This document shows positions 1-8,455 of a DNA stretch of 64,000 bases, one piece after another. The notes beneath the pieces were generated by a model that made no database searches, was not told where the DNA came from, and saw only the letters and a list, made by a program, of their open reading frames with translations. How positions within the stretch are numbered: the stretch's first letter is position 1; the number at the start of each line of letters is the position of its first letter. The stretch is from positions 155,940-219,939 of the forward strand of contig JAHCIT010000007.1 in the NCBI GenBank assembly GCA_026129095.1. Direction: 5' to 3'. This stretch comes from Deltaproteobacteria bacterium. GTDB taxonomy: Bacteria; JAGRBM01; JAHCIT01. The position numbers and the translations under genes were made by a program.

Positions 1-1115
1 TGACACTGCTCCGGATGCCGCTCTTTGTATGGGCCATCTTCATCACGTCGGTCCTGACGCTGTTCGCAACCCCGGTGCTTGCCTCGGCTCTTACCATGCA
101 GCTTCTGGACCGGGCCTTCGGTGCGAGCTTCTTCGTCCATACCGCCGGCGGCCAGCCGCTGATGTTCCAGCACATCTTCTGGTTTTATTCGCACCCGGCC
201 GTTTACATCATGATTCTTCCGGCGATGGGCATCGTGAGCGACGTGCTTGCCGTCTTTTCGCGCAAGCCGATCTTCGGCTACCGGGCGATGATCTATTCGA
301 TCTGCTCGATCGCCGGTTTCGGCTTCATCGTCTGGGGTCACCACATGTTCACCTCCGGCATGAGCCCAACACTCTCGACGACCTTCCTCATCACGACATT
401 CTTTATTGCGGTTCCATCGGCAGTGAAAAGCTTCAACTGGCTCGGCACGATCTGGGGAGGTTCCCTCCGTCTCACGACGGCGATGCTCTGGGCCCTCGGC
501 TTTGTCGGGATGTTCGCCATCGGCGGCCTTTCGGGCATCTACTCGGCCGCCGTGCCGGTAGACCTCTACATCCATGACACCTACTGGATCGTCGCGCACA
601 TCCACTACGTGCTGTTCGGCGGCTCGCTGATGGGCGTATTCGCCGGGGTTTATTTCTGGTTTCCGAAGATGTTCGGGCGCAAGATGGACGAGAAGCTTGG
701 CAAGCTGCATTTCTGGCTGACGCTGATTCTCTACAACTTCGTGTTCATGCCGATGCACATCCTGGGACTGGGCGGCATGCAGCGCCGCATCTACAGCTGG
801 AAGATCTACCCGCACCTCTACCAGCTCCAGGAGATCAACGTGTTCATGACGGTCAGTTTGATTGCGCTCGGTACGGTCCAGGCGATCTTCTTCTGGAATA
901 TCTACAAGTCGCTGAAGGGTGGCGAGAAGGTGGGTAATAACCCCTGGGAATCCACCACTCTCGAGTGGCAGACCTCATCGCCGCCCATCGCTCATGGAAA
1001 CTTCGAAAAGATCCCTACTGTCTACCGGGGAGCCTATGAGTACAACTCGGAGCTGGGCCCCTATGCCCCGCAGACACTTCCGGATGACAAGGTACGCTCC
1101 ATGGCGAAGGCCTGA
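1..1115 (+). CDS. ctaD: Cytochrome c oxidase subunit I, A2-type (5'-truncated)
   Basis: Catalytic subunit of an aa3-type haem-copper oxidase, which reduces O2 at a haem a3/CuB centre in the cytoplasmic membrane and pumps protons. The window opens inside the gene; the frame is open from base 3, so the first ATG at 15 is internal. Visible ligands are the CuB histidine in WFYSHPAVY, the HH pair in WGHHMF, and the haem histidines in HDTYWIVAHIHY. The YSHPAVY form replaces the HPEVY glutamate found in A1 oxidases; YSHPxV is the known signature of the A2 subfamily, which uses Tyr-Ser in the D proton channel. Several membrane helices follow, then a short hydrophilic C-terminus. A strong hairpin follows the stop, so this gene probably ends its operon. 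Product call is very secure. Confidence 0.96.
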   Translation, partial: TLLRMPLFVWAIFITSVLTLFATPVLASALTMQLLDRAFGASFFVHTAGGQPLMFQHIFWFYSHPAVYIMILPAMGIVSDVLAVFSRKPIFGYRAMIYSICSIAGFGFIVWGHHMFTSGMSPTLSTTFLITTFFIAVPSAVKSFNWLGTIWGGSLRLTTAMLWALGFVGMFAIGGLSGIYSAAVPVDLYIHDTYWIVAHIHYVLFGGSLMGVFAGVYFWFPKMFGRKMDEKLGKLHFWLTLILYNFVFMPMHILGLGGMQRRIYSWKIYPHLYQLQEINVFMTVSLIALGTVQAIFFWNIYKSLKGGEKVGNNPWESTTLEWQTSSPPIAHGNFEKIPTVYRGAYEYNSELGPYAPQTLPDDKVRSMAKA

Positions 1116-1141
1116 AGTACGCGACATGAAGCAAGCGAAAC

Positions 1142-1163
1142 GGCCAGCCTCACAAGGCTGGCC
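1142..1163 (+). terminator. Rho-independent-like terminator after ctaD
   Basis: Perfect 8-bp stem GGCCAGCC / GGCTGGCC with a 6-nt loop, flanked by further complementary bases (gaaac and gcttcgttt). It lies 26 bases after the oxidase stop and just before chrA. The T-run is short and interrupted. Confidence 0.7.
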
Positions 1164-1196
1164 GCTTCGTTTCAGCCACATTTATAGTCGCCTGAC

Positions 1197-2423
1197 ATGA
1201 GTGCCCCGGAAAGCATACCCCCGGATAGCCCGCTGGATGCCGACAGCCGCTCCATACGGCTGAAAGAGCTTGCTGCACTGTTCTTCCGGCTCGGGGCGAC
1301 CGCCTTTGGCGGTCCGGCCGTCCATATTGCCATGATGGAGGACGAGGTAGTCCGCCAGCGGGGCTGGATGACCCACAGACGGTTTCTGGACCTCATCGCC
1401 GCAACGAATCTCATCCCCGGTCCGAACTCCACGGAAATGGCAATCCACATTGGTTACGACCGGGCCGGATGGCCCGGTCTGGCCGTGGCAGGTCTTGCCT
1501 TCATTATCCCGGCTGTCCTGATCGTGCTGGGGCTATCGGCTGCCTACGTGACCTGGGGTGATCTGCCTGAAACCGGATGGATTCTATATGGTGTAAAACC
1601 GGTGCTGGCAGCTGTCATCTTGCAGGCAATCTGGGCAATGGGGCGGGCGGCCATCCGCTCCATGACACTGGCACTTGCCGGTGCCGTTTCGTTCCTGATG
1701 TGCCTCGCAGGCATCAACGAAATACTGCTGCTGGTCACGATCGGGACCGCTCTGCTCGCGCTGGAAGGGTTCCGATCCAAACAGCCGCCGGCAAGTTCAC
1801 AAGACTCCCGGCTGAACAGTCCAGTTCCCTGCACCCTGCTGGCAATTCTCATGGCTGGCTCCGCCACGATCGCCGCCATTACACCTGAAAAGCTGTTCTG
1901 GTTCTTCGCCAAGACCGGAAGCGTACTCTATGGAAGCGGCTACGTACTGTTCGCCTTCATCCAGAATGAACTGGTGAACCGCCTTGGCTGGATGACCAGC
2001 GACGAACTGCTGGATGCCATGGCTATTGGGCAACTGACACCTGGTCCCCTGTTCACGACGGCCACCTTCATCGGTTATGTGCTCGGCGCGAAGGCCGGGA
2101 CAGGGACACTCCTGACGGCGCTGTCAGCCACTGCGGGGATCTTTCTCCCTGCCTTCTTTTTCGTTGCTGTCACTGGCCCCTGGGTTCACAGGCTCCGGGG
2201 GTCACGCCTCATGGGCAGTTTCCTGGACGGCGTGGTAGTCGCCTCACTCGCCCTGATGCTGGCCGTCGCGGTATCCCTCGCCGGTACAGCGCTGGGCGAT
2301 CCCTACACAGCGGCCATCGCAACCGTGTCGATCGTCCTACTGGTCCGGTTCCACATCAATTCCACCTGGCTCATCGCCGGCGGCGCCGCCTTGGGATGGG
2401 TGATGAAAGCCTGGGTCGGATGA
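1197..2423 (+). CDS. chrA: Chromate transporter, two-domain ChrA
   Basis: Membrane transporter of the CHR family, which exports chromate or similar anions. At 408 residues it is the usual two-domain length. The two halves repeat the family pattern: GATAFGGPAVHIAMM and LIPGPNSTEMAIHIGY in the first, AKTGSVLYGSGYVLF and QLTPGPLFTTATFIGYVLG in the second, separated by a short polar linker near residues 190-205. About ten hydrophobic helices are apparent. The ATG at 1197 has no obvious Shine-Dalgarno. It is transcribed in the same direction as ctaD but sits after a terminator, and its stop is 3 bases from the convergent peroxidase gene, so it is probably monocistronic. Real substrate is not provable from sequence. 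Confidence 0.9.
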   Translation: MSAPESIPPDSPLDADSRSIRLKELAALFFRLGATAFGGPAVHIAMMEDEVVRQRGWMTHRRFLDLIAATNLIPGPNSTEMAIHIGYDRAGWPGLAVAGLAFIIPAVLIVLGLSAAYVTWGDLPETGWILYGVKPVLAAVILQAIWAMGRAAIRSMTLALAGAVSFLMCLAGINEILLLVTIGTALLALEGFRSKQPPASSQDSRLNSPVPCTLLAILMAGSATIAAITPEKLFWFFAKTGSVLYGSGYVLFAFIQNELVNRLGWMTSDELLDAMAIGQLTPGPLFTTATFIGYVLGAKAGTGTLLTALSATAGIFLPAFFFVAVTGPWVHRLRGSRLMGSFLDGVVVASLALMLAVAVSLAGTALGDPYTAAIATVSIVLLVRFHINSTWLIAGGAALGWVMKAWVG

Positions 2424-2426
2424 GGC

Positions 2427-3605
2427 CTATTCCGGAAGTCTCGCGGGCTCCTCAACCGGCGTGATCTCACCCGTAAGTGCCTCCATGAATGCGACGATGT
2501 CGTCAATTTCCTGTCCGGTAAGGTTCAGCGGAATGATGAGCGGCGAAAGCCACTTGTTGGGGTTTCCGCCACGGTTATAGAGATCTACTACAGTTCGCAG
2601 GTTCACTTCAGATCCATCGTGCATGTAGGGCGGATTCTGCGCGATATTACGGAGCGTGGGCGTCTTGAACGCGCCTCTGTCGCTCTCCTCCTTGCTGATC
2701 TCATAACGGCCCCAGTCAGTGCAGGTGTCGTCTTTGCATCCGACGCCAAGATTGTGGAAGGCGTTGTCGCTGAAGGCCGCTCCAACATGGCAGGTGGTGC
2801 ACCGGCCCTTTTCGCGGAACAGCTTCTCGCCCCGGATTGCCGACTCGTTCATCGCCGAGGCGTCTCCCGCCTTCCAGCGATCGAAGGGGGAGTTGCCGGT
2901 CACGATCGTGCGTTCGAAGGCGGCGATGGCATCGGCGATTCGCTCGATAGTCACCTTGGCATTCTTCCCATAGGCGGCATCGAAATACTGCTTGTAACCC
3001 TTGATGGCAGCGATCTTCTTCACGGCCGTGGCATGGTCAGGCATTCCCATCTCAATGGGGTTGGTGATCGGGCCCTTGGCCTGACCTTCCAGATCAGGTT
3101 CGCGGCCATCCCAGAACTGCGGTTGCACGAACAGCGTGTTCATCACGGTGGGAGCATTCCGGCCTCCCTTCTGGCCGCCGATGCCCACCGATGTCGGCCC
3201 CTCGTCACTCCATCCGAGCCTGGGATCATGGCAGGTGGCACAGGAGATCGTGTTATCCAGCGAAAGACGTTTGTCGAAATAGAGCAGGCGACCCAGCTCA
3301 ACCTTTTCCTTCGTAATCGGCCGGGCCGGGTCAACGAAAGCTGCTCCCGCCTGGTCATGCAGGCCGAGCGGGAGCTCGAATGGCACCAGCGCCGCAAACT
3401 CATCCCGCGCAGCAATGGCGGCCAGTTCCTTCTTCGTGAACCAGCGAAGCGGCTTTCCCTGGGTCACCGGGGGCCTCACCTGTGGCGCTGGCGGTACCGC
3501 CGGTTTTGCCGCTTCCTGTGGGGCGTCTTTCCCCGCACAGTGCGCCAGCACCAGAACGGCAGTTCCCAGTGAAAGGGCAGTGAGGGTCCACGATTTTCCC
3601 GGCAT
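2427..3605 (-). CDS. Di-haem cytochrome c peroxidase, MauG/CcpA family
   Basis: Periplasmic di-haem enzyme that reduces hydrogen peroxide with electrons from c-type cytochromes. The N-terminus is a signal peptide ending in LAHC (Cys 23), which fits a lipoprotein, followed by a Pro/Ala-rich linker to about residue 52. Two c-type haem motifs are seen: CATCH at residues 122-126 and CTTCH at 269-273, with the family's FWDGRE, NSPFDRW and YMHDGS segments. The AAGGAG just upstream of the ATG supports this start. It is convergent with chrA. The family also includes MauG-type maturation enzymes, so peroxidase activity is inferred. Confidence 0.92.
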   Translation of the reverse strand: MPGKSWTLTALSLGTAVLVLAHCAGKDAPQEAAKPAVPPAPQVRPPVTQGKPLRWFTKKELAAIAARDEFAALVPFELPLGLHDQAGAAFVDPARPITKEKVELGRLLYFDKRLSLDNTISCATCHDPRLGWSDEGPTSVGIGGQKGGRNAPTVMNTLFVQPQFWDGREPDLEGQAKGPITNPIEMGMPDHATAVKKIAAIKGYKQYFDAAYGKNAKVTIERIADAIAAFERTIVTGNSPFDRWKAGDASAMNESAIRGEKLFREKGRCTTCHVGAAFSDNAFHNLGVGCKDDTCTDWGRYEISKEESDRGAFKTPTLRNIAQNPPYMHDGSEVNLRTVVDLYNRGGNPNKWLSPLIIPLNLTGQEIDDIVAFMEALTGEITPVEEPARLPE

Positions 3606-3767
3606 GCTTCAAACTCCTTGGTGTGTAAAAAGACTGGATTTAGACTGTGTCTAAACTGGCTGAGTCCAAAAGACAAGCCAAACCCGCCGAGAAACCGGTT
3701 GAAACCGTCCCTCGCCCCGGTTTATAGACACATGAGTGACGGGGCCGTTCCCCCGGAGGAGATATTC

Positions 3768-4082
3768 ATGGCGCTGAAGGACATGTTTGACGAAATCCGC
3801 GAGAAAAATGAAAAACAGCTCACCCAGCTTTTCGTCGATCTGATGCAGAGCAAGCGGTTTACCTCGTCAGTCGTCAAGGCATTCGAACTGTCCACCGAGG
3901 CACGAAACTCCATCGACGAAAATGCACAGGATCTTGTGCGGGCGCTCAATCTCCCCACCCGCGAAGACCACGAGCAGCTCACCGAGAAGGTAAAAAACCT
4001 GACCAAGAAGATCTCGGACCTCGATACCAAGCTCATCCAGCTCGGCAAGAAGATCGACCAGGCTGCAGGTCCCGCGGCTTAA
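3768..4082 (+). CDS. Small phasin-like helical protein
   Basis: A 104-residue, highly charged and almost entirely helical protein. The start is taken at the ATG at 3768 because GGAGGAG sits 7 bases upstream; an in-frame GTG/ATG further upstream lacks this. The last 40 residues (about 62-100) show heptad-like spacing of L, V and I (for example LTEKVKNLTKKISDLDTKL), so a coiled coil is likely. Length and composition resemble phasin-like and poly-granule-associated proteins, which coat storage granules, but no diagnostic motif is visible. It lies 39 bases before the acyltransferase in the same direction and may form an operon with it, consistent with a lipid or granule role (inference). Confidence 0.7.
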   Translation: MALKDMFDEIREKNEKQLTQLFVDLMQSKRFTSSVVKAFELSTEARNSIDENAQDLVRALNLPTREDHEQLTEKVKNLTKKISDLDTKLIQLGKKIDQAAGPAA

Positions 4083-4121
4083 GCCGCCCTGTTCCCGGCC
4101 GGCATTAAGGTAACGGAGCCG

Positions 4122-5189
4122 ATGCCCGCACGCACGCAGGAAAAGCTCCGCGACCTGAAGGCCGAACTGCTGGACCTTCTGGATCTTACCGCCTCGGATC
4201 CCGCCCAGCGGGAAATCCGTTCGGAACTCGCTGCACGGATGGATGAAATCACTGAGGCGTCAGCGGGTCTTGCCGATCCTGCCCGGCCGCAAGTCCGCTA
4301 TCGCGTCATCACCGGCGTGCTGGAGGCTGCAGAACCCCTGCTCGCCGCCCTGAGGCCCGACCGCCTGCGCGAGCGGGTGGAGGAATTCCAGCTCCGGAAC
4401 CGTTCGCTCGACGTGGATGATTTCGGCATGGATCCTGCGTTCATCACGCAGATACAACCCATCATCGACTTCCTTTACGACCGGTGGTTCCGGGTCAATC
4501 CCATCGGCATCGACAACGTGCCCCATCAGGGAAAGGCCATTCTCGTCTCGAACCACTCGGGCGCATTGCCCTACGACGCGGTGATGATCTCGCATGCGAT
4601 ACTGCGTGCCAGCGAGGGACGGCGGCTCCCCCGATTCCTCATCGATAACGTCTTTTCCAATTCGCTCTTCATGGGCCCGCTCTTCGCCCGCGGCGGGATG
4701 GTGCGCGCCTCGCAGGAAAATGCCCGCCGGCTGCTGGACCAGAACGAGATCGTCGGCGTCTTCCCCGAAGGCATGAGGGGACTCGCCAAGCTCTACCGCC
4801 AGCGCTACCAGCTCCAGCGGTTTGGACGAGGCGGGTTCATCAAGCTGGCCGTGAGGTCAAAGGCACCCATTGTCCCCGTGGCCGTCACCGGTGCCGAGGA
4901 GATCATGCCGCTCATCAGCCGGGGCGGATGGCTCTCGAAGGCTCTCGGGTTTTCCTATTTCCCGGTCACGCCCATGTGGCCGCTTCTGGGGCCTCTGGGG
5001 CTTGTACCTCTTCCCACCGCCTGGAGCGTCCGGTTCGGAAAGCCCATCGACCTCTCGGGCTACAGCGAAAAAGACCTGGAAGACGAAATCCTCGTCACTG
5101 GCCTCAAGGAACAGGTCCGCGCCACCGTACAGGAGATGCTCTACGATCTTCTGAAAGAGCGGAAAAACGTGTTCGTACGCGGAGAGTAG
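4122..5189 (+). CDS. PlsC-like lysophospholipid acyltransferase
   Basis: Transfers an acyl chain to a glycerophosphate or lysolipid acceptor at the membrane. The 355-residue protein has a helical N-terminal 110 residues, then the PlsC fold. The catalytic block NHSGALPYD lies at residues 144-152 (His 145, Asp 152; HX6D spacing rather than the classical HX4D, common in long, actinobacterial-like members). The substrate block FPEGMRG is near 214-220. The conserved downstream segments KLAVRSKAPIVPVAVTGAEE and RFGKPIDL are present. It follows the phasin-like gene and is convergent with a response regulator 3 bases away. Acceptor specificity cannot be read from the sequence. Confidence 0.88.
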   Translation: MPARTQEKLRDLKAELLDLLDLTASDPAQREIRSELAARMDEITEASAGLADPARPQVRYRVITGVLEAAEPLLAALRPDRLRERVEEFQLRNRSLDVDDFGMDPAFITQIQPIIDFLYDRWFRVNPIGIDNVPHQGKAILVSNHSGALPYDAVMISHAILRASEGRRLPRFLIDNVFSNSLFMGPLFARGGMVRASQENARRLLDQNEIVGVFPEGMRGLAKLYRQRYQLQRFGRGGFIKLAVRSKAPIVPVAVTGAEEIMPLISRGGWLSKALGFSYFPVTPMWPLLGPLGLVPLPTAWSVRFGKPIDLSGYSEKDLEDEILVTGLKEQVRATVQEMLYDLLKERKNVFVRGE

Positions 5190-5192
5190 GCC

Positions 5193-5633
5193 TTACTTCA
5201 TCGCCACCCGGCGGGGCCCTGTCACCTCGCCGGTGGTATCGCCCGGAGCGGTAGGCTCGGGCGGAATTGTGCCACCAAACTTCTGCATCAGGTCGCCCAC
5301 GGTCCGGTTATTGAACGGCTTGGGCAGCCAGGCGTCGGCACCCGCAGCCATCGCCCCGGCGATACGTTCCGGATCGCTGGTGGCTGAAAGGGCGACGATG
5401 CGCGTCCGGATGCCCAGTTTGGCCCGGACACGACGGATCGCTTCGAGCCCATCTACCCTAGGCAGCGACAAATCCATGAAAATGAGATCCGGTTTCCACG
5501 CGCAGGCGATACTAACGCCTTCCTCGCCGTCCGAGGCGACACGAATTTCGTGCGCCGGACCCAGGATTTCCGTCAAGAGTGCCTGATGGAAGCGGATGTC
5601 TTCAACGATGAGAACCTTGTGTATGTGGGCCAC
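5193..5633 (-). CDS. Single-domain response regulator (CheY-like)
   Basis: Receiver domain of 146 residues with no output domain apart from a short polar tail. The acidic pair is E11/D12, the phosphoacceptor is Asp 54 in FMDLSLPRVDG, the switch Ser is Ser 83 in ALSAT, and the conserved Lys 105 sits in LPKPF. All the residues needed for phosphorylation are present. No histidine kinase lies nearby, so the partner is unlinked. The tail of about 25 residues (PPEPTAPGD...) looks disordered. It could act by protein-protein contact, as CheY and DivK do. Confidence 0.93.
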   Translation of the reverse strand: MAHIHKVLIVEDIRFHQALLTEILGPAHEIRVASDGEEGVSIACAWKPDLIFMDLSLPRVDGLEAIRRVRAKLGIRTRIVALSATSDPERIAGAMAAGADAWLPKPFNNRTVGDLMQKFGGTIPPEPTAPGDTTGEVTGPRRVAMK

Positions 5634-5781
5634 TATGGCCTCCCTGGCCTGGAAAATGGCCAGCCCCCGCCGGGCCGCATGATTGGAGATACCCCGACCG
5701 GAAACAAGGACTTTTGACCCAGTGAGTCAGATTTTACGAAACCGTGAAACGGCGTTTTGGCTAGTAATGCAGCAACAGGAA

Positions 5782-5804
5782 AGGCCGCCCCGATGGGGCG
5801 GCCT
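5782..5804 (-). terminator. Terminator after the lipoprotein gene
   Basis: Perfect 10-bp GC-rich stem AGGCCGCCCC / GGGGCGGCCT with a 3-nt loop, 20 bases beyond the stop of the leftward lipoprotein gene. On the minus strand it is followed by TTCCTGTT, a weak T-tract. Confidence 0.7.
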
Positions 5805-5824
5805 ACGCCGAATAAAACCGGCCC

Positions 5825-6745
5825 CTAGCGGGCAAAACCAAAGCAGTTTTCCGTATCACCTCCGAAGGAGATCGCGAGGTTTTTCGTTGCGTGATCGGCG
5901 TACCCTTCAAGGCCCATCCAGTCCTCATCCGGTTCGATCACCACATAGACGCCCTCTTCACCATTATCGGGATCGCCCGTTAGCACCAAGCTCTGGATTT
6001 CATAGCACTCCGGGTCGTCACACTCGTCAATCTGGTTGACACCCTCACCCCTGAAGGTGATTGGGCCAATGCTTTCCTGCGGAAGCGCAGTGGAGGAGAT
6101 ACCCTCATCTACAAACTCCTCCAGATCGACTGTTGCCTCCGCCACGCTGCTGAAGATGCCGCCAGTCACACCAAACAGTTGATCTCCATCCAGCAGGAAT
6201 GCCGCAAGCCCGACATCACTGAATTCATCACGGCCGTATTCGTAGCCGCCGCAGGCGATATAAACCTCGCCCGGATCCTCGACAAGCTTGGCACCGGCAA
6301 AGCCGATGCCTTCGCCTCCGTCCAGTTCAATACTGAGGGAAAGCGTCAGTAACCCGTCATCGGTGACAGTCCCCACTCCCACGACCGTGCCCTCGTCCAC
6401 CTCGATCGTGAGCGTGACATCCGATCCGGAAATCTGGTCGGACACTTCGGCATCGTCCTCATCGAGATCGTCAATAATTCCGGAGGGACCATCAGCAAAT
6501 GTATAGAGCGCACCGGTAATAGCGCCGTTGCCGGCGATCTCCAGCCGGATAACCCCAGCGATCCTGGCTTCAAAGCCAGCCGATGCCGGACCAGCACTGT
6601 CAGGGAAATAGGATTCCCCTGCCACGAAACCACCCAGGTAAGTCCCCGTCAGGAAGTTGCCGCTCCCGCTGCTCCCACATGCCCCGATAGACAGGGCAAG
6701 CGAGCCTGCAAAGACGAGTGAAACGATTACTTGTGCCATGTTTTT
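5825..6745 (-). CDS. Secreted acidic lipoprotein of unknown function
   Basis: I do not recognise a family. The start is taken at the ATG at 6745, where a signal peptide begins directly (MKNMAQ...) and AAGGG lies upstream; an in-frame upstream ATG would prepend 14 unlikely residues. The lipobox is SIGAC with Cys 24, followed by a Gly/Ser linker, so the protein is probably lipid-anchored. The remaining 280 residues are rich in Asp, Glu and Gly with alternating hydrophobics, typical of beta-sandwich exported proteins; several DDG/EDD runs could bind calcium. Cysteines near the C-terminus (CGGYEYG, CDDPECYE, CFGF) may form disulphides. It is flanked by its own terminator and a divergent rsmI, so it is monocistronic. 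Confidence 0.75.
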   Translation of the reverse strand, partial: KNMAQVIVSLVFAGSLALSIGACGSSGSGNFLTGTYLGGFVAGESYFPDSAGPASAGFEARIAGVIRLEIAGNGAITGALYTFADGPSGIIDDLDEDDAEVSDQISGSDVTLTIEVDEGTVVGVGTVTDDGLLTLSLSIELDGGEGIGFAGAKLVEDPGEVYIACGGYEYGRDEFSDVGLAAFLLDGDQLFGVTGGIFSSVAEATVDLEEFVDEGISSTALPQESIGPITFRGEGVNQIDECDDPECYEIQSLVLTGDPDNGEEGVYVVIEPDEDWMGLEGYADHATKNLAISFGGDTENCFGFAR

Positions 6746-6875
6746 CATGGGGATTCCCTTCATGGGCTGGCCAACAGTGAAAACCAACCAAAGCAGCAGA
6801 ATCCTATAGCCCTACTTCACATTGTGTCAATTAAAGAACCGGGCCTTGCGCTCCACCTCATGCTAGACATCCCAT

Positions 6876-7715
6876 ATGGCCACGCTTTTTGTCGTTGCAA
6901 CGCCCATCGGGAACCTGGGAGATCTCACTCCGCGGGCGGCTGAAACACTGAAGAGCGTGGGGCTCATCGTCTGCGAGGATACCCGCATCTCGGGGCCGCT
7001 GATGCACCGGATCGGCACCAGGGCACCGCTGAAGGCCCATTTCAAGGGACGCGAGGCCGAGGGCGTGGAGGAGATACTGGCAGCGCTCGATGCCGGGACC
7101 GACGTCGCGCTGATTTCCGATGCCGGCACCCCGCTGGTGAGCGACCCCGGTCAGCGGCTGGTGGCCCGGGCCGCCGATGGCGGCCACCGGATTGTCCCCA
7201 TTCCCGGCGGTTCGGCTCCGGTGGCGCTCATTTCGGTGGCGGCGTTCAAAACCGAAGCCTTCACCTGGATCGGCTTCCTGCCGTCTCCGCAGCAGGAGCG
7301 GCGGGGAACCCTCTCCCGGTACCGGGACCGGCCGGAAGCGCTCGTCTTCTTTGAAAGCCCAAGGCGGCTGGTCGAGACACTGACCGACTGCATGGCTGTG
7401 TTCGGTCCCAATCGCCCGGCCGTTATCGGCCGTGAACTCACCAAGCTGCACGAGGAAATCGTGCGTGGCACGTTGAAGGAACTTCACGGCAATTTTGCCG
7501 CTCGCGCCGACATACCCGGAGAAGTGACCGTTGCCGTCGAGGGGTTCACGGGGGAGACGGAAACCGTCACGCTGGAGAGCCTTACCCCGGAGATACTGGA
7601 GGGTATCGGCAAGGGTGAAGGTACCCGCCAGATCGCCCAGCGGCTCGCTGCCGTATACGGGCTTCCACGCAGGGACGTCTATGAACGTGTGCTGGAACTG
7701 GCGGGAAGGAAGTGA
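6876..7715 (+). CDS. rsmI: 16S rRNA (cytidine-1402) 2'-O-methyltransferase RsmI
   Basis: Uses S-adenosylmethionine to 2'-O-methylate C1402 in the ribosomal decoding centre. The 279-residue length and N-terminal VVATPIGNLGDLTPRA are diagnostic, followed by CEDTRIS, ISDAGTPLVSDPG and IPGGSAPVALIS of the tetrapyrrole-methylase fold. The RELTKLHEE segment near residue 188 and the C-terminal helical domain are intact. No good ribosome-binding site precedes the ATG. The next gene begins 28 bases later in the same direction and trpS follows, so the three probably form an operon. Confidence 0.96.
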   Translation: MATLFVVATPIGNLGDLTPRAAETLKSVGLIVCEDTRISGPLMHRIGTRAPLKAHFKGREAEGVEEILAALDAGTDVALISDAGTPLVSDPGQRLVARAADGGHRIVPIPGGSAPVALISVAAFKTEAFTWIGFLPSPQQERRGTLSRYRDRPEALVFFESPRRLVETLTDCMAVFGPNRPAVIGRELTKLHEEIVRGTLKELHGNFAARADIPGEVTVAVEGFTGETETVTLESLTPEILEGIGKGEGTRQIAQRLAAVYGLPRRDVYERVLELAGRK

Positions 7716-7743
7716 TAGTTAAACCCGCCGGAAGGAGTCCTTT

Positions 7744-8439
7744 TTGCTGCTCCGTGACAACTTCAGCATGACAGCCGTTGTCCTGTGGATGACCGTCCTG
7801 ATCTTTTCCCTGTCGGTGCACGAGTTCGCCCATGCCTGGACGGCATGGAAGAGCGGCGACGACACGGCAGCCCGGATGGGACGCCTCACCCTGAATCCGC
7901 TGGCCCATCTCGATTTCCTTGGGACCATCATGATTCTCTTCGCACCGATCGGCTGGGCCAAACCCGTACCGGTGAACCCGAGCCGGTTCAAGAAGCCCCG
8001 CCGGGACGAAATCCTTGTTTCGATGGCCGGGCCGGCATCGAACATCGTCATCGCCATGCTGGCGGGTCTTGGACTCCGGGGCCTCACAATGGCCCACGGG
8101 AACCTGCTTCAGGCGGCGTCCGGAGGCGTGGACCTGTTCGCCGCGCTGGCCGGGGCGCTTTCGCTGCTGGTCTTCCTCAACTTTGCGCTGGCTTTCTTCA
8201 ACCTGATCCCGATCTTCCCGCTGGACGGCAGCCACGTCCTCGAAAACCTGCTACCGCTGGAAGCGCAGATGCGTTACCGGGAGATACGGCCCTACTTGCC
8301 GTTCGTGCTGCTGGCGCTCATTTTTTTCACACCCGTCCTGTCGTATCTCATCATCGTGCCGCTTTCCTACCTTGCGCCGCTATTGACGGGCTATTCGCTG
8401 AACGCGCTGTTCCACATGGTCGGCGCCGTGACGAGCTGA
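7744..8439 (+). CDS. Site-2 protease family membrane metalloprotease (M50)
   Basis: Small intramembrane zinc protease of the rhomboid-sized YwhC/M50B group. The zinc site is HEFAH at residues 26-30 in the first helix, and the third ligand Asp 161 lies in NLIPIFPLDG (153-162). The intermediate MAGPASNI motif is present. About five or six membrane helices are visible in 231 residues, the normal length. The start is a TTG at 7744, chosen because GAAGGAG lies 6 bases upstream and because it places HExxH in the first helix. The gene sits between rsmI and trpS in what looks like one operon. The substrate is unknown. Confidence 0.92.
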   Translation: MLLRDNFSMTAVVLWMTVLIFSLSVHEFAHAWTAWKSGDDTAARMGRLTLNPLAHLDFLGTIMILFAPIGWAKPVPVNPSRFKKPRRDEILVSMAGPASNIVIAMLAGLGLRGLTMAHGNLLQAASGGVDLFAALAGALSLLVFLNFALAFFNLIPIFPLDGSHVLENLLPLEAQMRYREIRPYLPFVLLALIFFTPVLSYLIIVPLSYLAPLLTGYSLNALFHMVGAVTS

Positions 8440-8455
8440 AAAGGAGAACCCCCGC

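Noticed and set aside
2619-3572. 317-codon plus-strand frame over the peroxidase gene
   Set aside because: Antisense of the di-haem peroxidase, whose CxxCH motifs on the minus strand are clear.
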